The translations under genes were made by a program, and so were the position numbers. Of a DNA stretch of 64,000 nucleotides, positions 58,801-61,176 are shown one piece after another. The stretch lies in the NCBI GenBank assembly GCA_019925095.2, contig CM034409.1, forward strand, positions 5,459,001 through 5,523,000, written 5' to 3'. Below the pieces are notes generated by a model, which was not told the DNA's origin, made no database searches, and saw only the letters and a list, made by a program, of their open reading frames with translations. Each line of letters begins with the position of its first letter. Positions within the stretch are counted from its first letter, which is position 1. The DNA is from Dendrolimus kikuchii (Eukaryota > Arthropoda > Insecta > Lepidoptera > Lasiocampidae).

Positions 58801-59987
58801 AAGTTTATATCAACTAAAAGTTAATTTAATGAAAAGTAGTTTATAAGTATAAAACTATTTCATATTTTTGATATTTTTTAATTATAATTTTAAATCGCGA
58901 TTTAACAGTTTCCCAGGAATGAAAAGTACTGTGTTCTTCCATATGATCAGATAACTTCTAGAGTAATTTCTTTTTTTGTTTTCCCACTTATCCGTTGTCA
59001 TTCGTTTTCCCACTTGTCCGTTGAAGTTTCACTTCTGCTATGTGTCCCAGCACACATTTCGATTTTTCGCAGGTTTACTGCAAATTATGATTTGGTTAGG
59101 TTAGGTACATTTTAATGAATGCATTTTTTATTTAAACATATTTTATTTTATCAAACAAAAAAACTGAATTCGATCCGGAACCAATAAAAACATCGATAGT
59201 CTACTCTAACATTATGTCGCCTCTCACCACGTCTAGCCTAAATTTATGCCGCTCATCCACGCGGGCGTAACGCTTTTTCGTGACAGAAAAATCCTAATAC
59301 CCCCGTCTATATACAAATCTGCGGAGTGACGCTCGCGGACCGCGTTCGTAATACCGAAGTAAGAAAGAGAGTGTCGGGGTGAAGGTAAGGAAAGGAATGC
59401 TTCGGTGGTTCGGGCATGTGGAAAGAATGCATGATGAAAGAATGACTAAAGAATGAAAAAAGTAGATGGATGCAGAAGTCGTGGAAGGCCACGGCACACC
59501 TTCCATGATCAAATTGATCGTGTACTAGCAGAAGGTGATGTCAGGAACCTTAAGAACAGACGAGCTTGCATGACAAGAGTTATGAATGGCAAAGAGGCAA
59601 GTGAGGTGTGTAAGAATAAGCCTAAATGGCACTCTGTTGTTCGTGCCTACCCCGCAAGGGAACTGGCGTGAAGTTATGTATGAATGTATGTATGTATATA
59701 CAAGTTTCACTTCAGATATACATTGATAATCATGACTTAACATTTTAGTTTCAAACGTGGACGAATTTGCAAATCGTAGTTCTATTATTTTATTTTTCTT
59801 TCTTAACAGTGCCAAAAGTAGAAATCGTGGACGAGCGTGGTCGACCCTTGCAAGACAAGTTCTATAAAGAAGGCTCCATCATAGAACTGAGATGCGTCGT
59901 CAGCGAAGTCCCGCAGCCGACGCGTCAGGTTTCCTGGAAGCATGGCAACAGGATGTTGAACTACGACACGAAGAGAGGTGGAGTTAG
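19271..59987 (+). CDS. Dpr-family two-Ig cell-surface protein, partial, 4 exons
   Basis: Joined coding segments 19271-19346, 24282-24493, 25544-25757 and 59810-59987 give 226 residues plus 2 nt without a stop. Residues 1-22 form a signal peptide, 30-74 an acidic linker. Ig domain 1 (about 73-167) has Cys87, Trp99, Asp144 and the YECQ Cys150. Ig domain 2 starts at 168 with Cys196 and Trp210; its second Cys lies off the right edge. Motifs such as [16 protein letters not shown] and [11 protein letters not shown] are typical of insect Dpr (defective proboscis extension response) proteins, neuronal surface proteins that bind DIP partners to specify synapses. All junctions are GT/AG with matching phases (1, 0, 1, 2). 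The family call is strong; which of the ~20 paralogues is not decided. The C-terminal part (rest of Ig2, membrane anchor) is outside the window. Confidence 0.93.
19445..19534. repeat. 90-bp foldback, K/J termini
   Basis: Arms 19445-19469 and 19510-19534 are 25-nt reverse complements with one mismatch, around a 40-nt loop. The arm is the K terminus (ttttgaagtg-aacttcttt). It lies 99 nt inside the first dpr intron shown. Confidence 0.85.
19535..20145. other. no host gene; possible LINE 3' UTR
   Basis: Short open frames occur on both strands without motifs. The part from about 19940 may be the 3' UTR of the minus-strand LINE at 20146-20745. Confidence 0.4.
20146..20745 (-). mobile_element. I/R1-type LINE RNase H and zinc-finger remnant
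   Basis: On the minus strand 20740-20640 reads [22 protein letters not shown], an RNase H C-terminal motif (H-x-GNE-x-AD). After a scrambled part, 20472-20146 reads RLRSGHYPS...[18 protein letters not shown], the CCHC-like finger found after RNase H in I/R1-group LINEs. The segment between them is distorted by a 93-nt inverted repeat. Confidence 0.8.
20558..20650. repeat. 93-nt imperfect inverted repeat
   Basis: Arms 20558-20598 and 20608-20650 pair over blocks gattt, aatttac, aagtattt, agtgtag and taactgat, separated by single mismatches and one small internal loop. It disrupts the LINE reading frame. Confidence 0.85.
20746..21494. other. no gene recognised
   Basis: 'ttctctacttcgcgcagttt' at about 20820 resembles 'ttctccacttcgcgcggtct' at 56381, so an unnamed repeat is present. 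21126-21330 (ctatctgtctgtctgttacg) looks like a decayed Helitron-type block. No coding. Confidence 0.45.
21495..21720 (+). mobile_element. B element, 5'-truncated
   Basis: It starts at gccaggtgg and ends ctcctgcaataaaaaaa. Confidence 0.8.
21946..22266 (+). mobile_element. RTE-A with long ATGT tail
   Basis: Between 11-bp duplications tatcaattaat (21935-21945 and 22267-22277). It encodes [13 protein letters not shown] to AYPARELA, stop, then about 18 ATGT units (22194-22266), the longest tail in the window. Confidence 0.9.
22194..22266 (+). repeat. (ATGT)n microsatellite, LINE tail
   Basis: Perfect tetranucleotide run forming the 3' tail of the RTE-A copy; it has likely expanded by slippage after insertion. 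Confidence 0.9.
22278..22812. other. no gene recognised
   Basis: AT-rich sequence with no repeat family or coding recognised. Confidence 0.5.
22821..22924 (+). mobile_element. RTE-A, 104 nt
   Basis: Between 8-bp duplications gtaattta (22813-22820 and 22925-22932). It starts at gagttatgaatg and has an internal deletion of about 17 nt (aataggcgctctg). Confidence 0.85.
23047..23400 (+). mobile_element. SINE C copy split by RTE-A
   Basis: C sequence starts in the B-box (ttcgattcctgg), runs to 23164, and resumes at 23321 through 'aacttgcttaatttgggg' to an (ATT)n tail. Confidence 0.82.
23165..23320 (-). mobile_element. RTE-A nested in SINE C
   Basis: Flanked by 11-bp duplications aacacaagcgt (23154-23164 and 23321-23331). 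The 5' junction carries a small gcgtaactt filler that copies nearby SINE sequence. Confidence 0.88.
23401..23906. other. I-family-like repeat remnants
   Basis: 'catcagatcctgacttgg' at about 23594 is the reverse complement of the I-family 'aggatctgatga' block, and 'gaagtcggttgaataaaata' follows the same family. No coding. Confidence 0.45.
23912..24228 (-). mobile_element. B element just before dpr exon 2
   Basis: Minus-strand copy with T-rich tail at its left end. Flanks carry a 5-bp match aagtg (23907-23911 and 24229-24233). It ends 53 nt before the exon, close to the splice acceptor region. Confidence 0.82.
24282..24493 (+). CDS. dpr exon 2: linker and first half of Ig1
   Basis: Acceptor ctgcag ends at 24281 and donor gtgagt begins at 24494. 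The 212-nt exon encodes residues 26-96. First comes an acidic Thr/Glu/Asp-rich linker (46-72), then strands A-C of Ig1 with NVTAQLGS (74-81) and the B-strand cysteine in YLHC (Cys87), ending LGEKT. It ends in phase 0, so the next exon starts with a whole codon. A B-family repeat lies directly upstream (23912-24228). Confidence 0.93.
24536..24592. repeat. AT dinucleotide microsatellite
   Basis: TA/TG-interrupted run just after the donor of dpr exon 2. Confidence 0.85.
24693..25074 (-). mobile_element. Helitron-like D
   Basis: CTAG at 24693-24696 preceded by A, TC end at 25073-25074 followed by T. The hairpin block tggtcgaatttcgacca lies 10 nt from CTAG. It lies in the 1.05-kb intron between dpr exons 2 and 3. 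Confidence 0.85.
25124..25441 (+). mobile_element. B element in dpr intron
   Basis: Complete copy with A-rich tail, ending about 100 nt before dpr exon 3. Confidence 0.82.
25544..25757 (+). CDS. dpr exon 3: second half of Ig1
   Basis: Acceptor tttctag ends at 25543; donor gtaagt starts at 25758. The exon encodes residues 97-167: ISWVRRR with the core Trp99, [27 protein letters not shown], then [16 protein letters not shown] with Cys150 and the Dpr-typical Asp-x-Gly-x-Tyr-x-Cys motif. The C-terminal strand LTVV leads into the linker to Ig2. It ends in phase 1. Confidence 0.94.
25869..25965 (-). mobile_element. B element, degenerate fragment
   Basis: 'ttttttattgcgaagcaggc' and acggcccact match the tail half of B in reverse; divergence is high. 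Confidence 0.5.
26010..26206 (+). mobile_element. SINE C, diverged
   Basis: It has the tRNA-like B box gggttcgattc and the body ggtctgagtgtctgggatcgg through gcgtaacttgc. The A-box part is degraded. Confidence 0.75.
26288..26800 (+). mobile_element. fused LINE ends: second RTE-type joined to RTE-A
   Basis: 26288-26577 codes for [11 protein letters not shown] ... [25 protein letters not shown]...GRPKQRWM, a different RTE-type C-terminus (also at 47358-47560). At 26577/26578 it switches in frame to RTE-A (PRHTFHDQ ... AYPARELA), so the 175-codon frame 26307-26834 is a chimera. In the last RTE-A codons TGA is changed to TCA, so the frame reads on into the tail. Confidence 0.82.
26801..27130. 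other. no gene recognised
   Basis: A purine-rich tract (gataggat-type repeats, 26808-26925) and AT-rich sequence; nothing coding. Confidence 0.45.
27131..27635 (-). mobile_element. Helitron-like D split by E
   Basis: CTAG at 27131 preceded by A, TC end at 27635 followed by T. D sequence is interrupted after aataaacaaaa (27249) and resumes at aagtgtacatgcg (27487). Confidence 0.78.
27250..27486 (+). mobile_element. Helitron-like E nested in D, opposite strand
   Basis: It starts TCTTATACTAATAT and ends ...gcagaagCTAG, with the cgcggatgaagtcgcggg palindromic block before the end. Confidence 0.78.
27772..28246 (-). mobile_element. Helitron-like E with foreign insert
   Basis: CTAG at 27772 preceded by A; E sequence is split at 27982/28214 by a 231-nt insert and ends with tatatattagtata. 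Confidence 0.75.
27983..28213. mobile_element. unclassified 231-nt insert with 10-bp duplication
   Basis: Flanks are perfect aacaaactct repeats (27973-27982 and 28214-28223). The insert has no A-tail, no ATGT tail and no visible similarity to the other families here. Confidence 0.7.
28483..28573 (+). mobile_element. RTE-type LINE RT remnant, left part
   Basis: It reads [25 protein letters not shown], a motif common in RTE-type RT C-terminal regions. A B element follows at once; the LINE resumes after it. Confidence 0.7.
28574..28884 (+). mobile_element. B element within LINE remnant
   Basis: Complete copy from atccgtgcagg to the A-tail, inside the LINE pieces 28483-28573 and 28885-28965. 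Confidence 0.82.
28885..28965 (+). mobile_element. RTE-type LINE remnant, right part
   Basis: It reads [10 protein letters not shown], stop, RPR, a conserved C-terminal stretch in this LINE type. Confidence 0.55.
29180..29344 (-). mobile_element. RTE-A, 165 nt
   Basis: Between 8-bp duplications aaacacta (29172-29179 and 29345-29352). ACAT tail at left; several substitutions against other copies. Confidence 0.85.
29388..29824 (-). mobile_element. Helitron-like G with internal tandem units
   Basis: CTAG preceded by A at 29388 and taga followed by T at 29825. An internal ~112-115-bp unit (starting tctag.. at 29429, 29544 and 29655) is repeated more than twice. Confidence 0.75.
29825..30209. 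other. no gene recognised
   Basis: A 70-codon + frame (29826-30038) has no recognisable motif. Confidence 0.4.
30210..30892 (-). mobile_element. Helitron-like E split by RTE-A
   Basis: CTAG at 30210 preceded by A, end tagtataaga at 30892. E is interrupted at 30442 and resumes at 30863. Confidence 0.78.
30443..30862 (-). mobile_element. RTE-A lacking its 3' tail
   Basis: It reads [21 protein letters not shown] to VCKNKPK in one 117-codon frame. The last ~30 nt and the ATGT tail are missing. Flanks show a short aaactc match (30437-30442 and 30863-30868). Confidence 0.82.
30945..31244 (-). mobile_element. tRNA-derived SINE (second family)
   Basis: On the minus strand the head has an A box tagcgtaatgg (31224-31235) and a B box gggttcgatcc (31180-31190). 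The body follows down to gcccagcagtgggac. The head is not an intact tRNA: no 3' acceptor match is seen. Confidence 0.78.
31245..31444. other. no gene recognised
   Basis: Short unassigned interval between SINE and B element. Confidence 0.5.
31445..31668 (+). mobile_element. B element, 5'-truncated
   Basis: It starts at gccaggtgg and ends at gctgaactcaaacaatt; the A-tail is replaced by an AT microsatellite. Confidence 0.76.
31673..31821. repeat. AT/ATAC microsatellite
   Basis: About 150 nt of ta repeats interrupted by tg and ac, at the tail of the B element. Confidence 0.9.
31966..32027 (+). mobile_element. RTE-A, 62 nt
   Basis: Only the last ~45 nt and ATGT tail, between 8-bp duplications taaagaca (31958-31965 and 32028-32035). 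Confidence 0.85.
32101..32314 (+). mobile_element. Helitron-like E
   Basis: 5' part slightly truncated; it ends gcgggctcagCTAG at 32311-32314 followed by T. Confidence 0.76.
32589..32847 (-). mobile_element. Helitron-like E
   Basis: CTAG at 32589 preceded by A; a C-run at 32644-32653; the far end ctatacatat is degraded. Confidence 0.74.
32855..33165 (+). mobile_element. Helitron-like, related to E
   Basis: It ends ccacgcggacgaagtcgcag then gcatcagctat (CTAG mutated to CTAT). The 5' part with 'tgtctgtctgtttgtaccgg' differs from E, so it is a separate subfamily. Confidence 0.6.
33176..33245. repeat. 18-bp tandem repeat
   Basis: acatatacacaaacatac repeated about three times. Confidence 0.75.
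33496..33893 (+). mobile_element. LTR-H fragment
   Basis: It starts TGTTACGAGT and follows the copy at 46573 up to ttttacggtatgca, where similarity stops; the rest of the LTR is missing. Confidence 0.72.
34017..34337 (+). mobile_element. B element nested in G
   Basis: Complete copy with an interrupted A-tail. Confidence 0.82.
34418..35375. other. retroelement 3' end on minus strand, otherwise nothing
   Basis: 35040-35260 (reverse: gtcgttttggtcttacgcc ... cttcaaataaagt) matches 41363-41500 in the opposite orientation, so a shared retroelement 3' end is present. The remainder has no recognisable gene. Confidence 0.5.
35376..35750 (+). repeat. direct ~95-bp repeats around a Helitron-like G fragment
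   Basis: 35376-35470 and 35653-35750 share 'acttaaatttattg' and 'tgtgtatatccgtgtaacaa' and gaatcat-tattcgaatac. Between them a G copy starts with CTAG at 35476 (preceded by A) and fades near 35645. Confidence 0.7.
35813..35868 (-). mobile_element. SINE C tail fragment
   Basis: The reverse complement carries ataacacaagcgtaacttgc, then aatttggggatatacaat and tttgtctgcc, the SINE C 3' part. Confidence 0.7.
36205..36786. repeat. 157-bp tandem array, about 3.7 units
   Basis: Units begin with ctgtagtgtgta at 36205, 36360, 36517 and 36674 (spacing 155, 157, 157). Units 2 and 3 are almost identical, so the array expanded recently. Each full unit holds ctggttcatatccggc, close to a tRNA B box/T arm. 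Confidence 0.92.
36787..37439. other. no gene recognised
   Basis: AT-rich, accidental frames only. Confidence 0.5.
37440..37810 (+). repeat. J repeat, copy 1
   Basis: It matches 58977-59316/59703-59715 almost throughout (tatgtgtcccagcacacatt, gattcgatccggaacc-like block, cgtaacgctttttcgtgaca). It ends agaagtttcacctcaaaaa, the inverted form of the K start. Confidence 0.72.
37891..38198 (-). mobile_element. B element
   Basis: Complete minus-strand copy with a 10-nt T-tail. 5-bp matches aatct flank it (37886-37890 and 38199-38203). Confidence 0.82.
38236..38434 (+). mobile_element. RTE-type LINE C-terminal remnant
   Basis: It reads [20 protein letters not shown], then [31 protein letters not shown] and AQDRE then stop: the usual C-terminus of RTE-type polyproteins. 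It is not RTE-A. Confidence 0.75.
38435..39259. other. no gene recognised
   Basis: A 103-codon + frame (38662-38973) has no recognisable motif. The last part contains the first AACCGGTT octamers. Confidence 0.45.
39109..39644. promoter_or_regulatory. cluster of AACCGGTT octamers
   Basis: Perfect AACCGGTT at 39126, 39233, 39540, 39622 and 39637, plus AACCGGTA at 39109. This palindrome is the consensus bound by Grainyhead-family factors. Five in 520 bp of AT-rich DNA is far above chance, but repeat origin is possible; function is inference. Confidence 0.4.
39260..39420 (+). mobile_element. RTE-type LINE C-terminal remnant
   Basis: It reads [25 protein letters not shown], stop, with a later YV-QQWM-like stretch broken by stops. 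Confidence 0.72.
39645..40762. other. no gene recognised
   Basis: Unassigned intronic sequence; a 60-codon frame at 40210 has no motif. Confidence 0.5.
40763..41503 (+). mobile_element. unclassified GC-rich retroelement 3' region
   Basis: Two related halves start aacgagacgaaatccgattg (40759) and aacgagtggaacccgattg (about 41059). The element ends 'cttcaaataaagtttttc' with TTTC repeats, so a retroposon tail is likely. The last part recurs inverted at 35040-35260. Frames here have no recognised motif. Confidence 0.5.
41504..42096. other. GC-rich stretch then AT-rich, no gene
   Basis: 41512-41650 is unusually GC-rich for the window but has no coding signal I can identify. Confidence 0.4.
42097..42434 (-). 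mobile_element. Helitron-like D, CTAG end missing
   Basis: It starts inside the family (ataataattaattaaaatt) and runs to the tatagat end; the CTAG and hairpin end is lost. Confidence 0.7.
42435..43096. other. no gene recognised
   Basis: A GC-rich patch 42690-42830 and a (ca)/(acat)-rich patch 42840-42900; overlapping frames without motifs. Confidence 0.45.
43097..43441 (+). mobile_element. Helitron-like D
   Basis: It ends ...cgggcgaccaCTAG at 43438-43441 followed by T; the hairpin arm tggtcgaa/ttc-acca has one change. Confidence 0.78.
43442..44587. other. no gene recognised
   Basis: Unassigned; one AACCGGTT at 43932 and a (ca)n run at 44460-44478. Confidence 0.5.
44588..44720 (-). mobile_element. 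LINE 3' end with TTGA tail
   Basis: 'atcaatcaatcaatcaatat' followed by ctttatttgcaagaatg, a common jockey-type LINE tail in reverse. Confidence 0.5.
44919..45220 (+). mobile_element. B element
   Basis: Copy with a small deletion in the middle; 7-bp flanking matches ctatttt (44910-44916 and 45221-45227). Confidence 0.8.
45227..45600. repeat. I-family repeat with internal duplication
   Basis: Two ~125-bp units share 'gaaccgattttaattttttt'-type sequence, cgaaag-ttatact-ccgaatt and gatgagtggattccaag. Confidence 0.6.
45601..46203. other. no gene recognised
   Basis: AT-rich; nothing assignable. Confidence 0.5.
46204..46477 (-). mobile_element. B element, diverged
   Basis: Minus-strand copy with several small deletions; T-tail at 46204-46210. 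Confidence 0.75.
46573..47053 (+). mobile_element. solo LTR of family H
   Basis: 481 bp, TGTTACGAGT ... TCATAGCA, flanked by 4-bp duplications TTAC (46569-46572 and 47054-47057). TG...CA ends and a 4-bp duplication fit a Ty3/gypsy-type LTR left by LTR-LTR recombination. No internal coding region. Confidence 0.85.
47054..47357. other. no gene recognised
   Basis: Unassigned interval between solo LTR and LINE remnant. Confidence 0.5.
47358..47560 (+). mobile_element. second RTE-type LINE C-terminus
   Basis: It reads [15 protein letters not shown], then RPKK and [14 protein letters not shown] with '[12 protein letters not shown]', ending near CVDPN stop. It is the same family as the left half of the fusion at 26288 and shows that family's natural 3' end. 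Confidence 0.75.
47725..47950. repeat. I-family repeat
   Basis: 'gtaaaccgattttcattttt', gttgtcccattgttacc and aatctgatgagtgaattcc recur in the other I copies. Confidence 0.55.
48065..48300 (-). mobile_element. Jk6: LINE 3' end with AGAT tail
   Basis: Nearly identical to 10563-10740 (aacactttattg, gggcggtcttatcgctaaga). Confidence 0.72.
48318..48617 (+). mobile_element. RTE-A, 300 nt
   Basis: Between 12-bp duplications aataaactgaag (48306-48317 and 48618-48629). It reads [16 protein letters not shown]...; a stop interrupts after [10 protein letters not shown]. Confidence 0.9.
48630..49117. other. Helitron-like remnant then nothing
   Basis: 48650-48835 (ctagcggcccggcgcggtttc ... ttataatattaagtataga) has a CTAG start and a TATAGA-like end, so it is probably another decayed Helitron-type copy. 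The rest is unassigned. Confidence 0.45.
49118..49362 (+). mobile_element. SINE C, tRNA-derived
   Basis: A box tggttgagcgg at 49130-49140 and B box ggttcgattcc at 49185-49195 give a tRNA-like pol III promoter. The body ends with an (ATT)n tail. Confidence 0.85.
49363..49898. other. no gene recognised; repeat-like flank of Copia
   Basis: A GC-rich block 49380-49710 without a recognisable frame, then 'agtctcgctaaaactcgaga' (49744), a string typical of interspersed repeats. Copia begins at 49899. Confidence 0.45.
49899..50083 (+). repeat. Copia 5' LTR, left end truncated
   Basis: It matches the 3' LTR from 'atttcaacaag' onward and ends ...ACCAACA just before the primer-binding site. The first 19 nt present in the 3' LTR (TGTTGAAAT and the following 10) are absent. 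A TATA-like ctatattta lies inside. The AATAAA seen in the 3' LTR reads AATCAA here. Confidence 0.85.
50084..50097 (+). promoter_or_regulatory. Copia primer-binding site (initiator tRNA-Met internal)
   Basis: The string ggttatgggcccag directly after the LTR is complementary to the anticodon-arm part of initiator tRNA-Met (ctgggcccataacc). Drosophila copia is known to prime on an internal fragment of this tRNA, so the match supports both the element class and the LTR boundary. Confidence 0.8.
50151..54197 (+). CDS. Copia gag-pol polyprotein
   Basis: One unbroken frame of 1348 codons. The likely start is the 13th residue (ATG 50187, MASGSGV), since Copia gag often opens with a short leader before the NDYHNW-type capsid motif seen soon after. 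Residues numbered from 50151: CCHC zinc knuckle 212-225; aspartic protease DSG at 265-267; integrase zinc site His438, His443, Cys470, Cys473; integrase Asp501, Asp564, Glu600 with DD35E spacing; reverse transcriptase Asp947 (MDVKTAF) and YVDD with Asp1036/1037; RNase H Asp1196, Glu1237, Asp1272. The order integrase before reverse transcriptase defines Copia. No frameshift or stop is seen, so the protein could still be functional. Gag and Pol share one frame, as in Drosophila copia. Confidence 0.95.
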   Translation: MKFRVEITTHETMASGSGVSSIPMEKLCGINDYHNWKFAMRMVLIHEDLWECVQSKEVKDEKKDLKALAKICLSVHSSVYSHVRNAKTAHEAWNNLEQAFQGKGLCKRLSLLRSLFSIKRNEHDCMDVYLSKITEVVQQLDEIGSPLEDDFVAVIILSGLPSDYNPLIMTLENNNMKLSSELVKSRLLQEEQRRAGSSETVTAMVAKKTVVCYKCHKSGHVQKNCPQNVSKQQHKNKKAFQGKPTSKGMLTAMSVALNSNTWYVDSGATSHMTNNKDLYISFLPIEPVPVNVANGDKLSAIGVGKVKVNLKTGEKTISHVFYVPSLVGSLLSVSALTKKGFNVKFNKKGCIILSGRTVIATATHVNNVYQLDVCNNFTCNAATERVVPKVSVLDTLLTSQVTEVAQSDACSSDASQASLAADSEANAPSEKTSRETWHRRLAHLNARSMYIMKNGMVTGINYDEGSYLPCESCVLGKQCRLPFPKKSKRRSKEILGLVHTDLCGPMPQASFGGSRYFLTFIDDFSRKIFCYFLKGKDEVFTYFKTFKSLVENQTGKTIKVLRSDNGTEYVNKQFQNFLKEHGIKHETTIPYSPEQNGVSERANRTIVEKARCMLQDAGLDNRFWAEAVQTAVYIKNRSPTKAVMGSTPEEKWTNEKVDVSHFRVFGCVAYALVHNTKKFDPKSKRYIFVGYCEESKGYRLMDPENLPTCIKARNVNFFENKFISKNNVTDVSNTSCNELLTPNIMNIISNSEVNNINENENGSDQVVVRSDERGHESFEPDATVSSIVSCDDSLDETYVPESSSLNGTDSSNFVSLNNTTELANMVMALCCDNDEPLTVEQALNGKDAGRWREAMQEEYDSFAKNNCWTLTDLKDGQKPVRSKWVFKIKRGLNGNILKYKARLVAKGFTQKYGIDYQETFAPVVRHSTIRMLFAIAAIKDLDIDQMDVKTAFLNGDLKENVIMEQPEGFVLKGENKHKVYKLNKSIYGLKQAAKCWYDKINTVLTAKMGFKRSSVEPCVYFRNLQGRLSILALYVDDILLFTSSDADKHDIKKRLNEEFEIKDLGQVHEFLGMRVCRQKNKITLDQASFITRILNRFKMADCKPVSTPMEVGLKLTKAEAKLENCEYRNLIGCLMYVAVCTRPDIAHAVGFLSQFNDCYSDIHWKAAKHVLRYLKGTTNYRLVYDKGNFEVCGYVDADWASCEVDRKSYTGYVYKIGNSVISWESRKQKTVALSSTEAEYMALSDACKEGLFIRTFLQECLNLDCVINLFNDNQSAQKLSKNSMLHSRTKHIDVRHHFIRDIVNKKLINIKFMSTDKMLADILTKPLPRVKFSMFLGQFNLRGYYLRE
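54360..54371 (+). promoter_or_regulatory. Copia polypurine tract
   Basis: The stretch 'ttaaggggaag' directly precedes the TGTTGAAAT start of the 3' LTR, the expected site of plus-strand priming. Confidence 0.75.
54372..54561 (+). repeat. Copia 3' LTR, right end truncated
   Basis: It starts TGTTGAAAT and has an inverted partner ATTTCAACA 10 nt later, so the LTR start can fold into a 9-bp hairpin. AATAAA lies at 54515-54520. Similarity to the 5' LTR stops at ttccc (54561), about 15 nt before the expected ACA end. Confidence 0.85.
54562..54887. other. no gene recognised
   Basis: Right flank of Copia. A frame at 54650-54795 reads [11 protein letters not shown] but has no splice sites or second Ig landmark; not called. 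Confidence 0.45.
54899..55291 (-). mobile_element. RTE-A, 393 nt
   Basis: Between 11-bp duplications ttgtttacaca (54888-54898 and 55292-55302). It reads [20 protein letters not shown] to VCKNKPKW; about 35 nt near the 3' end (from PKWRS onward) are deleted before the tail. Confidence 0.9.
55390..55700 (+). mobile_element. B element, left arm of an inverted pair
   Basis: Complete copy with A-tail; the next B copy 206 nt away is inverted. Confidence 0.82.
55907..56203 (-). mobile_element. B element, right arm of an inverted pair
   Basis: Inverted complete copy without T-tail; with 55390-55700 it could form a ~290-bp hairpin in the dpr pre-mRNA. Confidence 0.82.
56204..57106. other. no gene recognised
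   Basis: A short repeat 'ttctccacttcgcgcggtct' near 56381 is shared with 20820; other frames are accidental. Confidence 0.45.
57111..57953 (+). mobile_element. solo LTR of family H with nested B
   Basis: TGTTACGAGT ... GTCGCAACA, flanked by 4-bp duplications CTTG (57107-57110 and 57954-57957). Without the nested B (57202-57513) it is about 530 bp. It lies at the edge of a K repeat. Confidence 0.85.
57202..57513 (-). mobile_element. B element nested in solo LTR
   Basis: It interrupts the LTR at ggtaca/atataacc, so B inserted after the LTR did. Confidence 0.85.
57958..58447. other. K repeat fragment, then nothing
   Basis: 57958-58140 matches 13170-13325 (atcgttgtgatttgaaact, aatgagcagattacatt). 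A block at 58395 (gtggacgaagtcgcaggcat) resembles a Helitron E end. The rest is unassigned. Confidence 0.5.
58448..58706 (+). mobile_element. SINE C, tRNA-derived
   Basis: A box region gtggttgagcgg (58461) and B box agttcgattcc (58517-58527); ends gtctgccg then (ATT)n. Confidence 0.85.
58977..59715 (+). repeat. J repeat, copy 2, split by RTE-A
   Basis: 58977-59316 aligns with 37440-37785; after the RTE-A insertion the end aagtttcacttca resumes at 59701. Confidence 0.72.
59317..59694 (+). mobile_element. RTE-A nested in J
   Basis: Between 9-bp duplications tatatacaa (59308-59316 and 59695-59703). It starts at the [10 protein letters not shown] region and has small deletions near 59370 and 59450. 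It ends 115 nt before dpr exon 4. Confidence 0.88.
59810..59987 (+). CDS. dpr exon 4: first part of Ig2
   Basis: Acceptor tcttaacag ends at 59809 and donor gtaagt begins at 59988. With the carried G it encodes residues 168-226: [24 protein letters not shown] (Cys196), [18 protein letters not shown] (Trp210). Such an NYDT-RGG stretch is a recurrent feature of the second Ig domain in Dpr proteins. It ends in phase 2, so more exons follow outside the window. It sits 34 kb from the previous exon but keeps phase and homology, so I regard it as the same gene. Confidence 0.92.
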
Positions 59988-60187
59988 GTAAGTTTTACAC
60001 ATTTTTTATGCTCCGCATCATGTCCGTCCGTCTATCTGCCTTTACATATCACAGTAATTTTCTTAGAAACTGCTAAATATATATAGATGATATTAAACGA
60101 GAATGTGTATTATATATGCCACCACAAATTCATGTATTGAAATTGCCAAAAAAAGAAAATATTGGGCGACCGCCGTACATGTATATT

Positions 60188-60494
60188 ATCCATGCAGGAA
60201 CGGAGAAAGAATATAAATTCCTGCGGCCGGGCGGTCTGTCGTAAGAGGCAACAAAACAACCCACAGTCAGGTGGTAGGGTATTTACCCGTCTGGATGGCT
60301 ACCTCTTGTTTAGAGTATGCCGCCATAACAACCTTGAGTTGTGTTCCGGCATTAGTGACCAGGTTCCAGTCTCCCTTAAGAGAGCAGCAGCACCTTTATA
60401 GCACCTTTGGTGTTGCAAATGTCCATAGGCGATGGTAACCGCTTTCCATCAAGTGAACCGTCTACCTGTCTGCTGAACTCCTGCAATAAAAAAA
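60188..60494 (+). mobile_element. B element after dpr exon 4
   Basis: Complete copy 200 nt downstream of the exon; head reads atccatgcagg. Confidence 0.82.
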
Positions 60495-60495
60495 G

Positions 60496-61021
60496 CGTCA
60501 TCAACCGGTACCAATTGTTGATCGAAACCATTCTCGAATCTACTTGAAAAAACACAAAAAAATATCAAAATAGGCCCCACCGTTAAAGAGGTGTTCAGCG
60601 GCGCCAGCTACCGGGTCCAGTCGTGGCTCTAAGCCATCCCCGGTTCCACTTGAAAACATACAAAAATAATTTCACCTAAATCCTGGATCCCGATTATAGC
60701 GCCATGTACCTGGTTCAAATTTGAATCTAAATTCATCGAAATCAGACAAATGAAAATGAGTTTAAATTGCAGTCTCCATTACTACCGAAATCGGCCGGGA
60801 AAAATTATAACAAATGAATGGCTAGACTGATGTTGTGACTGATGTTTTTTAAATGATATTTTTTTTATTGATGAATATCATATTTTAATACTTATTATCC
60901 TATTCCGGACGAAGACAATTCCAAAAACACAAAAATCATAAAAATTGGTCTAGCCGTTCTTGAGTTAGAAATGGTGTAACTAACACGATTTTGTTTTATA
61001 TATAAGTATATAGGTATAGAT
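60496..61021 (-). mobile_element. Helitron-like G remnant
   Basis: Blocks cagcgccat-tacc-ggt and accaattgttgatcg, and the end tatataggtataga, match G copies; the CTAG end is lost at the B junction. Confidence 0.6.
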
Positions 61022-61176
61022 TAGATACTTCATGCAAAGTCATTAGCTGTCTCAAAACAATTGCTGAATCTTTAGTTCTTTTCTGAAGTCATTAGGTACT
61101 TTATGTTATTAACGTATTTTTTGGAACACACGAACTTCGATACTATCTTTTTTTGTTTTTGCTTCATTTATTTTTT

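Larger units (their letters stand above)
25758..59809 (+). other. 34-kb repeat-filled dpr intron
   Basis: The interval is bounded by the donor of exon 3 and the acceptor of exon 4, both consensus. It holds the Copia element, two solo LTRs and an LTR fragment, eight RTE-A insertions, more than ten B copies and several Helitron-like copies. No further Ig-like exon with splice sites was recognised inside it. Confidence 0.8.
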
